NCBI GenBank assembly: GCA_017455665.1
Contig: JAFSZN010000144.1
Location: 1 to 49,649, forward strand
Direction of reading: 5' to 3'
Source of the DNA: Lentisphaeria bacterium
GTDB taxonomy: Bacteria; Verrucomicrobiota; Lentisphaeria; Victivallales; UBA1829
DNA: 49,649 bases
This document shows, piece after piece, positions 39,046 to 47,119 of this stretch; position 1 is the first letter of the stretch, and the number at the start of each line of letters is the position of its first letter. Made by a program: the position numbers and the translations under genes. The notes under the pieces were generated by a model, which was not told the origin of the DNA, ran no database searches, and saw only the letters and a program-made list of their open reading frames with translations.

Positions 39046-40679
39046 GGCTTGCGTTTCCGTTTGGGCAGCTTTCTGCGGTAGGAACAGCGCATCGCCTTGT
39101 AGTATTCGTCCGCGACGGTGTCCCACGAGCGCTGCGCGAATTTCTCGTACAGCGGCTTCTCCAGCGCCAGAAGCTCTTCCCTGTGCTCAAGAGCCCATTT
39201 CACCTTCGCGGCGAAGTCCTCGTAGTCGTACGGGTCGAACAGCATTTTTTCCGCCAGTTCGTCGTCGACATACTCCCGGGTCACGGGGATGTCGGACATG
39301 ACGGACGGCGTGCCAACCGAATAAGCTTCTCCGAAAGTAAACGGGAAACCGCCTTCGAACAGGGTCGGATTGACATGCAGGAGCGCAAGCGCGTTCAGTG
39401 CGGCAAGCACATTTTCCGGGACATGCGGCATGAAGATTACCTCGCGTGTGAGGTTCATTTTTTCAAGGAACGGCATCAGCTGCCCATAGTTGGAGCAGGT
39501 CAGGACCAGATTGATGTTGATATGCTCGCGCCGGAGCAGGATCTCCAGCACATGGAGCAAACCGATCACATTCTTATGATAGCGGCACTGCGAGGTGTAA
39601 ATGATATAACGGCCTTCCGCAAAATTATATTTCTTCACGAAGTCGATATTGGGAACCGCGTAGCTTTTCCTGCGCAGATACACCTCAATGATCTCCTTCG
39701 GCGGAAGCCCCATTTTCAGGTGTTCGGAAAGATCGACCACGCCGTGCGGGATCACAGTGATCATTTTCGGGCTGACATTGCGCAACTGAATCAAATGGCG
39801 GTTCTTCACATGGTTGCTGTAACAGATCATCCAGGGTTTCTTTTTGAAAAACAGTTCGATGTTGCTCACATCTTTCAAAACCGTGGGGTTCGAATAGTAA
39901 CACTGCGGGAATTCGGCATAGACCAGATCGGGGACGACGATGACGCGTTTTTTCCGGATTTTCAGGCATTCTTTCCAGAAGACGCTCGGAACGTACCAAT
40001 AGTCAATGTCGCCTTTATTAACAAATCTGACCATTTTCTTGATCTCGGTCGACCGGGCGGCGTCCATGATCCCCAGAGCGATCGCATCGGACCGCAGATT
40101 TCGCGGCACGAAGCTCAGATACCGGTTCAGTTTTTCCTTGATATAGCTTTTCGCTCTGCCCAGACTGGATTCCGGATCGTAATCATAGGCGTACCATTTC
40201 TTCAGCAGCCAGAACGGCGCGATGATAAGAAGAAGAGGAAAGAGGATCAGGTATATCGCGCCGATAATCACCGCATACAGCAGGAAAAACGGCAGAGAGT
40301 AGCTTGACAATCTGGCAAAAACGAATTTTTTATACGCTCCGATGATGGTGAATTTCTCTTTTTCCTCGTCGTCTTCGTAGTCTTTCTCATCTTCGATATC
40401 CGGGTGGCGGTTCTTCAGCCAGTACAGGAATTCATAGATCAGGACCATGATCGGCGGATGCAGTTTCACGGACTTGATCTTGATCGTTTTTTCCAGGGAA
40501 TGTTCTTTGAGCAGCTTTCTCACTTCTTTGCGGTGCCAGCTCGGAGCCAGGATCGTCAGTTCATGCCCGTTGTTCAGCATGCCTTTCATGATAAATACGA
40601 GAAGACGCCCGATCCCCTCCTGCCCCAATTCGACATGGGGGTAGTATGCCGTAAAGATTCCGATATGACTCATGACCAT
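39021..40679 (-). CDS. GT4-like (GT-B fold) glycosyltransferase with internal membrane segment
   Basis: A 552-residue protein beginning HIGIFTAYYPHVELGQEGIGRLL, the typical start of GT4-type enzymes. The donor-binding C-terminal half is clear: YTSQCRYHKNVIGLLHVLE, then NPTLFEGGFPFTFGEAYSVGTPSVMSD near residues 436-463, holding the Glu-rich nucleotide-sugar contact. Residues about 126-161 form an unusual very hydrophobic stretch inside the acceptor half, preceded by an acidic run (EDEKDYEDDEEKEK). It suggests membrane association next to the lipid-linked substrate. The protein ends in a very basic tail (RRKLPKRKRKPWKRSKPS). Start overlaps the upstream gene by 10 bases. Confidence 0.87.
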   Translation of the reverse strand: MVMSHIGIFTAYYPHVELGQEGIGRLLVFIMKGMLNNGHELTILAPSWHRKEVRKLLKEHSLEKTIKIKSVKLHPPIMVLIYEFLYWLKNRHPDIEDEKDYEDDEEKEKFTIIGAYKKFVFARLSSYSLPFFLLYAVIIGAIYLILFPLLLIIAPFWLLKKWYAYDYDPESSLGRAKSYIKEKLNRYLSFVPRNLRSDAIALGIMDAARSTEIKKMVRFVNKGDIDYWYVPSVFWKECLKIRKKRVIVVPDLVYAEFPQCYYSNPTVLKDVSNIELFFKKKPWMICYSNHVKNRHLIQLRNVSPKMITVIPHGVVDLSEHLKMGLPPKEIIEVYLRRKSYAVPNIDFVKKYNFAEGRYIIYTSQCRYHKNVIGLLHVLEILLRREHININLVLTCSNYGQLMPFLEKMNLTREVIFMPHVPENVLAALNALALLHVNPTLFEGGFPFTFGEAYSVGTPSVMSDIPVTREYVDDELAEKMLFDPYDYEDFAAKVKWALEHREELLALEKPLYEKFAQRSWDTVADEYYKAMRCSYRRKLPKRKRKPWKRSKPS

Positions 40680-43147
40680 GCCTCCCGGAGTGTTTTCTGG
40701 ATGGATTGCTGATGGTGTTCATACGACAACGCCTCCAGTTTTTCGTGTGAAGGTATTGTTTTCCGGTATTCCGCCGAACACTGCGGCATCTTGTTCAATG
40801 CGTCCGTGATGCTGTCGATTTTTTCGCCCTTGTACCATAACGGAGTTATGCCGAAGTATTGTGCCATATAACGCATGTGGGGATAATCGGAGGATGCACA
40901 GGGAACACCGAGCCAGGCAGCTTCGACCGCGCCGAATGCGCCATTGTCGCTGATCGAACTCAGGAGAAGGAATTCCGCTCCGGCGAGCAGATCGAAATAG
41001 GTATTGCGGTCTAATTCGCCTTTGATATGGACATTCTTTTTCAGAATATCCTTGTTCTTTTTGAAAAGCTCCTGGAATTCAATGACATGCTGAGGCATCT
41101 TGAATGCCGGTCTGTTCTTCTTTTCATCTTTTTCCTTGTCTTTTTTCTTTTGGTTTTTATAGTCAAGATCAGCCGTGTCGACGCCCGTGATAAACACTTC
41201 GAGCTTTCCGCAGAATTCACTGTAGTAGCGAATCAGGGCATACAGGACCCGAACATGATTCTTGTGCCATGCACGGTTGCACGCCCAGACGATGTATGGC
41301 CGTTTATTCTTGAACGGAGTCCTGTTCAAGGCGGAGTATTTGATCATTTCCTTCGCTGTAAACTCAAACGGAAGCTGGAATATCTTCCTGGATGGAATAC
41401 CGTTGTAAACAATCATGTCGTTGGCTGTTACCGGATTCGTGACGAACAGGCTTTCCGCCTGACGCGTGGAATGCAGATACAGGTTCTCGATGTTCGGGGG
41501 AAGAAGCGGGAACGGCATATACCGCTGCAGGAAGTCGTAAACGATGATGGAATACGGACGCAGAGGCATAGGAATACCGGAGAACAAGCGGTCGGACACA
41601 AACAGCCAGCGGTCACATTCACAGAAACAGTTCACATGGTCATTCATCATGCCGTTGAACAGTTTATCCGGTTCTTTTTTCTTCCGCAGACATGCCAGCA
41701 TGCGAAGATCTTCATTCTGGATGGGAGACAATTGCTCCCATGAATAGAACCGGATCGGAATATCCGTATCATTTTCAAGCTTGCGCAACGCGTCATCCAT
41801 GACAGTCGGATAGTAAAACACGCTGTCTTTTTTCAGATAATCATCCGGCAGACCGATCGTCACGCGATAACCGCATGCCTTCAGCATTTTTGCGATTTCG
41901 AGGAATGCATGCAGCGTTCCGCCTCGATACCCGACGGGTAGGATCAGACCGACATGCTCTTTTTTCTCCGCAGGAACAGGAGAAGGCGCTTTCTTCACGG
42001 ATTCTTCCTTCCTGACAGGATTGTTGCTGCCGTCGGCGGGCAAGGACACGTTTATCGGCTCATTCAGCGGATCTTCCGTCCTGTCTTCGACGAGCGGCAG
42101 AAAACTTTTCACCCAGTGCGACTTGACATATTCCGGGGTAAAGAACTGGAGGAGCTCCTGCTGGGATTCCTGAATGTCGCGGATAAAACTGCGGTCGTTC
42201 ATCAGGACGCGTCCGACCTTGATCTTTGCCTCAAGAATGGAATTCGCCGCGCCGGGATACTTGACTTTCGGCGTCAGCTGCCCCAGCATGCCCGCGGACA
42301 TGAAGATGAGCGGCTGGTTCGCATAGATCGCCTCAAGCGGGTGGTAGTGCAGATGCCGGGGAGAGGTCGAATGATAGAACATCACGCGGGATTCGCAGAA
42401 CACCTTGTCGAACTCCGCACGCGGCAGATAGCCGAGCAGATGCCTGTCCGCGATCTTGCCGAACGGATTGCCGGCGATGACGTAGGGGAATCCCCAGAAA
42501 TGACGCTTGAAGGATTTGTAGACATTGTAGTAATACTCGACCGCGCAGATCTTCGGACAGACAAACAGTATCTGCCGTTTTGTGCCGGTATATCCGTTTT
42601 TCAGGCGCTGCGCGAACGTCTCGGGGAGTCCCAGCGGCAGAAAGACCGCGTTTTCGCGGAACAGGTTCTTTTCCACCTTCAGCATGTTCCGGTACGACAT
42701 GGCAAAGAAGAGACGGTCCCGGATCGACTGCATCTGGTCCAGGAAATGAAGCCCCCAGTCCTCACGCGCGACGTTCCAGTAGGACGCCTTGCCGGCAAGC
42801 CCGAACGCCCGGATGAAGATCTTCCCGGGGAAGTGGCGGACAAGCAGCTTCAGCGGCTTTTCATAGAAGGTGACGAACGCGATGTCGAAGTTGCGGTTGA
42901 TCGCGTCGATGACCTTGTCGCTGAACAGGTCGTCGTAGAAATCCACCGTATTGAGCAGCGCCAGGTCTTCCGGCGGGATGGTCAGAGACGGGTCGTAAAT
43001 GTCTTTGGAGACGCAGCTCACGAATTCGCTGCCTTTCGGGAACTTCTTCGGGACGAACACCTCGAAGCCGAGCTCCAGCAGAAGCGGGACTTCGGCATCC
43101 ATCAGGGTGACGTGGTTGCAGATCCAGAGGATTCTTTTCTTTCGCAT
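40670..43147 (-). CDS. Bifunctional glycosyltransferase with two GT-B units
   Basis: An 825-residue protein that looks like two GT-B glycosyltransferases in one chain. Unit one (residues 1 to about 360) starts RILWICNHVTLMDAEVPLLLELG and has STSPRHLHYHPLEAIYANQPLI in the donor-site position. A Pro/Lys/Ser-rich linker (about 360-395) follows. Unit two starts VGLILPVGYRGGTLHAFLEIAKML and ends with SSISDNGAFGAVEAAWLGVPCASSDYP, again the donor site. A lysine-rich insert (KKKDKEKDEKK, near 665-675) breaks the second unit. The two units may add two successive sugars. The start ATG shares one base with the stop of the ABC ATPase gene (TAATG). Confidence 0.82.
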   Translation of the reverse strand: MRKKRILWICNHVTLMDAEVPLLLELGFEVFVPKKFPKGSEFVSCVSKDIYDPSLTIPPEDLALLNTVDFYDDLFSDKVIDAINRNFDIAFVTFYEKPLKLLVRHFPGKIFIRAFGLAGKASYWNVAREDWGLHFLDQMQSIRDRLFFAMSYRNMLKVEKNLFRENAVFLPLGLPETFAQRLKNGYTGTKRQILFVCPKICAVEYYYNVYKSFKRHFWGFPYVIAGNPFGKIADRHLLGYLPRAEFDKVFCESRVMFYHSTSPRHLHYHPLEAIYANQPLIFMSAGMLGQLTPKVKYPGAANSILEAKIKVGRVLMNDRSFIRDIQESQQELLQFFTPEYVKSHWVKSFLPLVEDRTEDPLNEPINVSLPADGSNNPVRKEESVKKAPSPVPAEKKEHVGLILPVGYRGGTLHAFLEIAKMLKACGYRVTIGLPDDYLKKDSVFYYPTVMDDALRKLENDTDIPIRFYSWEQLSPIQNEDLRMLACLRKKKEPDKLFNGMMNDHVNCFCECDRWLFVSDRLFSGIPMPLRPYSIIVYDFLQRYMPFPLLPPNIENLYLHSTRQAESLFVTNPVTANDMIVYNGIPSRKIFQLPFEFTAKEMIKYSALNRTPFKNKRPYIVWACNRAWHKNHVRVLYALIRYYSEFCGKLEVFITGVDTADLDYKNQKKKDKEKDEKKNRPAFKMPQHVIEFQELFKKNKDILKKNVHIKGELDRNTYFDLLAGAEFLLLSSISDNGAFGAVEAAWLGVPCASSDYPHMRYMAQYFGITPLWYKGEKIDSITDALNKMPQCSAEYRKTIPSHEKLEALSYEHHQQSIQKTLREAWS

Positions 43148-43908
43148 TATTGTTTCTCCGCTTCCAGCAGTTTCAAATATTCATTCACCGTGTCGTCGAT
43201 CGGGCCGTCAAAGACGATGCTGCCGTGCGAGAACAGCAGACCGCGCTGGCAGAATGTCTTTGCCGAGCCCCAGTCGTGCGTCGCGTACACCACGATCTTC
43301 GCCTGGTCGATCAGTCCGGTGATCCGCTTCTGCGCCTTCTGCATGAACGCATAATCTCCGGCGCCGAAGACTTCGTCCAGCAGCAGGATATCTCCCTCCA
43401 GGCTGGACGTGATCGCGAACGCCAGGCGCACCATCATGCCGGCGGAATAGGTCTTGATCGGATAGTCGATGAAGTCGCCCAGTTCGGCGAACTCGATGAT
43501 CTCGTCCGTCTTTTCCCGGACCTGCTTCGGCGACTGACCGAGCATCAGGCCGCGGTACAGGATGTTTTCGCGCCCGGTCGCCTCCGACTCGAATCCGAGC
43601 GACAGCTCAAGGAGCGGCCTCACGTTGCCGTGGACCTCGCGGATGCCGCTGCGGATCGGGTACAGGTCCGCGAGCATTTTCAGGAACGTGCTTTTCCCGG
43701 CGCCGTTGCGCCCAAGCAACGCCACGCGCTCGCCCCGCTTGATCTCCAGGCTGATCTTTTTCAGCGCGTGAATGTCCTTGAGTTCATTCTTATTCTTCTT
43801 CCAGAACGAAAGGACCGACGCCTTGAGGGAGCGTTCCTTGAACGCCACGGAGGAATAGTACAGGTCCACGTCCTTGAGTTTGATGCCGATCTCTTCCATG
43901 CCGCTCAC
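43147..43908 (-). CDS. Polysaccharide ABC exporter, ATPase subunit (Wzt/KpsT type)
   Basis: A 253-residue ATPase of the capsule/O-antigen exporter type. Walker A is GRNGAGKST, the signature is YSAGM instead of LSGGQ (usual for this family), Walker B is ILLLDEVFGAGD, and the H loop is ATHDW. It lacks the extra C-terminal carbohydrate-binding domain of some Wzt proteins, so export should not need a terminal sugar cap recognised by that domain. GTG at 43908 overlaps the permease stop by four bases; an ATG three codons later is also possible. Confidence 0.94.
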   Translation of the reverse strand: MSGMEEIGIKLKDVDLYYSSVAFKERSLKASVLSFWKKNKNELKDIHALKKISLEIKRGERVALLGRNGAGKSTFLKMLADLYPIRSGIREVHGNVRPLLELSLGFESEATGRENILYRGLMLGQSPKQVREKTDEIIEFAELGDFIDYPIKTYSAGMMVRLAFAITSSLEGDILLLDEVFGAGDYAFMQKAQKRITGLIDQAKIVVYATHDWGSAKTFCQRGLLFSHGSIVFDGPIDDTVNEYLKLLEAEKQ

Positions 43909-44741
43909 ACGTAGTAAATGGTTTTCCGTTCAAGGCTGCTGATGGAAAACATGGCAAGAAGCCACAACGCCACCATCGTCCAGATGCTCCATTCCCAATG
44001 CGCCAGCGCGGGGAAAGTGCCGTCGATCAGGGGCGCGCGGAAAAGCTCGAGGATATGATAAACCGGATTGTAGTCAAGCAGGAAGGTCATTTTCCCGTTC
44101 CGGAAAAGGTCGAGCGGGAAATAGACCGGGGAAACGAACCAGAGCGCCTGCATGAGGAGGACCAGGAACTGAGGCAGGTCGTGGAAGCGGACGCCGCTGA
44201 ACGAGCAGATCGTGGCTCCCGCCCAGCACCAGGCGAAAAGGATAAAGCAGGAAACCGGAAGGATGATGAAGGATATCCAGGCATATTCGCCCGGCGCGGC
44301 GATCCCGGCGGGCGACGGCGTGATCTTCCACGGCATCGCGATGACGCACCAGATGATCAAACCGATCATCGCATAAAGGAAATTGACGAAAAGCGCGAGG
44401 ACGCTCCGCAGGGAATAGATCGCCATCGGGTGGTTGAACAGGTGGATGTATGCGCCGGAATTGACCAGCGTCGTGCAGCCCGCCATCACGGAAGCCATCA
44501 TCAGTTCCCACATGATCATGCCGGAAAAGATGTACGGCGCAAAATAGTGCATCTCCATCTTGAACATCCGCCCCATGACGAAACTCAGGAGCAGCGTCAT
44601 GGCGAGCGGCTGGAAGATGCTCCACAGAACGCCGAAATAGGACCTGCGGTATTTGAACCTGAGATCGGCAAGGGCGAGATTCCACCAGAAATACCGGCTG
44701 GAGTAGATCCGGAACAAATACTGAGACATTCGCTGAAACAT
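43905..44741 (-). CDS. Polysaccharide ABC exporter, permease subunit (Wzm/KpsM type)
   Basis: A 278-residue ABC-2-type membrane permease with six membrane segments. The N-terminal amphipathic start (YFWWNLALADLRFKYRRSYFGVLWSIFQPL) and the late QALWFVSPVYFPLD and YNPVYHILELFRAPL pieces are classic for Wzm/TagG permeases. It pairs with the ATPase that follows to move a finished lipid-linked polysaccharide across the inner membrane. It starts 30 bases after the aminotransferase gene. Ribosome site is weak, with a second Met four codons in. Confidence 0.94.
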   Translation of the reverse strand: MFQRMSQYLFRIYSSRYFWWNLALADLRFKYRRSYFGVLWSIFQPLAMTLLLSFVMGRMFKMEMHYFAPYIFSGMIMWELMMASVMAGCTTLVNSGAYIHLFNHPMAIYSLRSVLALFVNFLYAMIGLIIWCVIAMPWKITPSPAGIAAPGEYAWISFIILPVSCFILFAWCWAGATICSFSGVRFHDLPQFLVLLMQALWFVSPVYFPLDLFRNGKMTFLLDYNPVYHILELFRAPLIDGTFPALAHWEWSIWTMVALWLLAMFSISSLERKTIYYV

Positions 44742-44771
44742 ATTGCGCTCAGATCCCCGTCCGCCTGCCCG

Positions 44772-45875
44772 TCATTTCAGTTCCTGCGCGAGGGACTCGA
44801 TGACCCATTCCTGCTGTTCGTCCGTCATCCCGGGGAATCCGGGCAGGTTCATGCCCGCATAGGACAGAGATTCCGCGCCGGGGAACGCCATTCCTTCGGC
44901 GTATTTGACGTACATCGGCATCGTGTGGACCGGATAGAATGCAGGACGGGTCTCGACGTCATGTTTCTCCTTGAGATCAGCCATAAGCGAATCGCGCCGG
45001 GCACGGTCGTCGAGGCGGATCGTCGGAAGCCACATGCTGTTGTGGGAATGTTCGTTTTCCCAAAGGACTTTGAGCGGCAGGCCGCGCTTTTCAAATTCTT
45101 CCTTGTAACGCTCGGCGATCCGGCGCTTGCGCGCCATGATCTCGTCGACCTGTTCCAGCTGCGCCAGCCCGATCGCCGCCTGGATGTTCGTCATGCGGAA
45201 ATTAAACCCGATGACGTCATGCCAGTAATAGCGCACGGGAGAAACGCCCTGCCCTTTCAGGCAGGCAAGCCGTTTGGCAAGCTCGTCGTCGCCGGCGACG
45301 ACCATGCCGCCTTCGCCGGTCGTCACGGTCTTGTTGCCGAAGAAGCTGAAGCACCCGATGTCGCCGAACGTGCCGACATGCCGTCCGTTCCAAGTGGAAC
45401 CGAGCGCTTCCGCACAGTCCTCAACCAGCAGGAGATGATGCTTCCGGCAGATCGCCGTCAGGCGGTCCATGTCGCAGACATTGCCGTAGAGATGCACGGC
45501 AACGACGGCTTTTGTCCTGTCCGTGATCTTCTTTTCCAGGTCGTCCAGGTCCAGCTGCCAGTTGTCGACCGTGGAGTCGACGAACACAGGCGTGGCGCCG
45601 AGATATGCGATCGGGTTCACGCTCGCGATATAGGTCAGTGTCGGGACCAGGACTTCGTCGCCGGGACCGATCCCGAGTGCGGCAAGCGCCAGATGGATCG
45701 CCACGGTTCCGTTTGATACGGCGACGGCATGCGCGGCGCCGGTGTACTCGGCGAACCGCTGCTCGAAAAGGTTGACATATTTTCCTCTTGAGGAAATCCA
45801 ATTCGTGTCAAGGCAATCGTTGACATACCGTTTCTCGTTTCCTTTGAGATACGGCTCATAGACCGGAACAAACAA
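44772..45875 (-). CDS. DegT/DnrJ/EryC1 (WecE-like) PLP-dependent sugar aminotransferase
   Basis: A 367-residue aminotransferase that adds an amino group to a nucleotide-linked keto sugar. The PLP-binding lysine is in CFSFFGNKTVTTGEGG (about residue 180); YEPYLKGNEKRYVNDCLDT at the start, SNGTVAIHLALAALGIGPGDEV, and HLYGNVCDMD are the other family marks. These resemble perosamine synthase/PglE-type enzymes that make 4-amino-4,6-dideoxy sugars. No ATG fits well: AAGGAG lies 9 bases before a TTG at 45875, which gives the normal family N-terminus; an ATG at 45929 would add 18 residues upstream of that ribosome site. First gene of the polysaccharide operon. Confidence 0.93.
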   Translation of the reverse strand: MFVPVYEPYLKGNEKRYVNDCLDTNWISSRGKYVNLFEQRFAEYTGAAHAVAVSNGTVAIHLALAALGIGPGDEVLVPTLTYIASVNPIAYLGATPVFVDSTVDNWQLDLDDLEKKITDRTKAVVAVHLYGNVCDMDRLTAICRKHHLLLVEDCAEALGSTWNGRHVGTFGDIGCFSFFGNKTVTTGEGGMVVAGDDELAKRLACLKGQGVSPVRYYWHDVIGFNFRMTNIQAAIGLAQLEQVDEIMARKRRIAERYKEEFEKRGLPLKVLWENEHSHNSMWLPTIRLDDRARRDSLMADLKEKHDVETRPAFYPVHTMPMYVKYAEGMAFPGAESLSYAGMNLPGFPGMTDEQQEWVIESLAQELK

Positions 45876-46024
45876 AATCAGGCTCTCCTTCTGAAGAAAT
45901 GTGCCGCGAATCGGCGAAATGCCACGCAATCGGGGGTTATCGTTGATCCATCGGAAACCCGGTGGACTTGTCGAACGGAATGTCAGGCAATATACTTTAC
46001 AAAAAAAGTATATAACTCTATTAT

Positions 46025-46052
46025 ACTATAGCCTCTCTCATGGAAAAATCAA
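46025..46052 (-). promoter_or_regulatory. Promoter of the polysaccharide operon
   Basis: On the - strand: TTGATT (46052-46047), 16 bases, TATAGT (46030-46025), in an AT-rich stretch within the gap 45876-46154. The leader is about 145 bases. No terminator was found between it and the DUF1294 gene, so some read-through from upstream is possible. Confidence 0.65.
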
Positions 46053-46154
46053 GAGAAAGTCTTGAAAATATCGGCTTTTCTTCTTGTATTTCCTTTAGAT
46101 AAATCCGAGCCAGCATAGAAAAAATCGAACAGAAAACGCCCTGCGGCACCCCGG

Positions 46155-46637
46155 TCAGATCATCCCCGGTATCCCGCGGAAAAACTCTTCCGCCCGTGAC
46201 CGCACCGCTTCGGGAGAAACAACCCATGCGACAGCGCAGATATTCAGGATCACGTACAACCAGAACACGATCATGTACGAGAGTTTTTTCCACTTGTGCC
46301 GGAATCTCCTCTGCGCGTACAACGCCCCGGGCCAGCCGCACGCCAGCTCCCAGAAATGCAGATAGAACTCCGGGATCCGCCAGTTCTGCCGTTCCGCCAG
46401 CCGCTTGTCCTCGCGGTAAAACAGCACCGTGAGCGGGCTGTTCAGCACAAAGGCAAGCACGATGCCGGGAACAGGCTGTTTCAGCCACAGAAAAACGCAC
46501 AGTCCCGGCACGACCGCCAGCGGCCAGAAACACGCCAGCCGCGCCGGAAACGGAAGCTTTCTTTTCGAATGGCAGTTTCCGCTATGGGAATTTGAGGATG
46601 ATTCAGCAGAACGGGAGCGTTCTTTGGTAGTCGGCAT
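46155..46637 (-). CDS. DUF1294 small membrane protein
   Basis: A 160-residue protein with three or four membrane segments. The DUF1294 mark is unmistakable: DKRLAERQNWRIPEFYLHFWELACGWPGAL, then RRFRHKWKKLSY. A hydrophilic start of about 25 residues rich in Ser and Lys precedes. The open frame runs further upstream to 46793 but that part overlaps DUF1232 coding and looks random, so I use the Met at 46637. It begins 7 bases after the DUF1232 stop, hence one operon. Function of the family is not known. Confidence 0.85.
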   Translation of the reverse strand: MPTTKERSRSAESSSNSHSGNCHSKRKLPFPARLACFWPLAVVPGLCVFLWLKQPVPGIVLAFVLNSPLTVLFYREDKRLAERQNWRIPEFYLHFWELACGWPGALYAQRRFRHKWKKLSYMIVFWLYVILNICAVAWVVSPEAVRSRAEEFFRGIPGMI

Positions 46638-46644
46638 AGTCAGG

Positions 46645-47049
46645 TCACTTCGATGACTTCGGTTCGTCCGGCTGCCTGCGTTTCCATTCCCTGTAGGCGT
46701 CGAGTTCGGACTGGAACGAGGACACGACCAGCGCGAAGACCGCGGCGTCGTCCGTGAATCCGAGCAGGGGAAGGAAGTCGGGGATGATGTCAAGCGGAGA
46801 GACCAGATAGGTCACGGCAAAGCCGATGGATGCAAGGAGTTTCCACGGGACGTTTTTGTAGTTTCCGCCCCAGTAGTCCTGAAGAAGCTCCCAGGTCAGC
46901 TTGAAGGATTCGAACTGAGCTTCGAGCCTTGTCGACTTCTCTTCCGCGGCGGCGCCGTCTTTCCTGACTTTTTTCAGGTCGTCTTCCGTAAAGCTTTCGA
47001 CGCCCCTCGCAAACGATTCGTTGATCCGTTCCTGGTCCTGCCTGTTCAT
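46645..47049 (-). CDS. DUF1232 (YkvA-like) membrane protein
   Basis: A 134-residue protein whose core, TYLVSPLDIIPDFLPLLGFTDDAAV, is the DUF1232 signature (YkvA family), an amphipathic/membrane hairpin with conserved acidic residues. The N-terminal half is a charged helix (SFTEDDLKKVRKDGAAAEEKS). The ATG at 47049 is supported by GGAGG 6 bases upstream; an earlier Met at 47097 is not. The gene is between the mechanosensitive channel and DUF1294 genes on the same strand. Function unknown; possibly envelope or ion related, given the company. Confidence 0.87.
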   Translation of the reverse strand: MNRQDQERINESFARGVESFTEDDLKKVRKDGAAAEEKSTRLEAQFESFKLTWELLQDYWGGNYKNVPWKLLASIGFAVTYLVSPLDIIPDFLPLLGFTDDAAVFALVVSSFQSELDAYREWKRRQPDEPKSSK

Positions 47050-47119
47050 TCCGTTCCTCCGGTTCTCCTGGTGTTTTCCCGACACGGGAAAGTGCAAAAA
47101 AATCCCTTGCCGTTTACGC

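Noticed and set aside
46638-46793. N-terminal extension of the DUF1294 protein
   Set aside because: It lies out of frame within the DUF1232 gene and reads as Ser/Pro/Arg-rich noise; the family start fits the Met at 46637.
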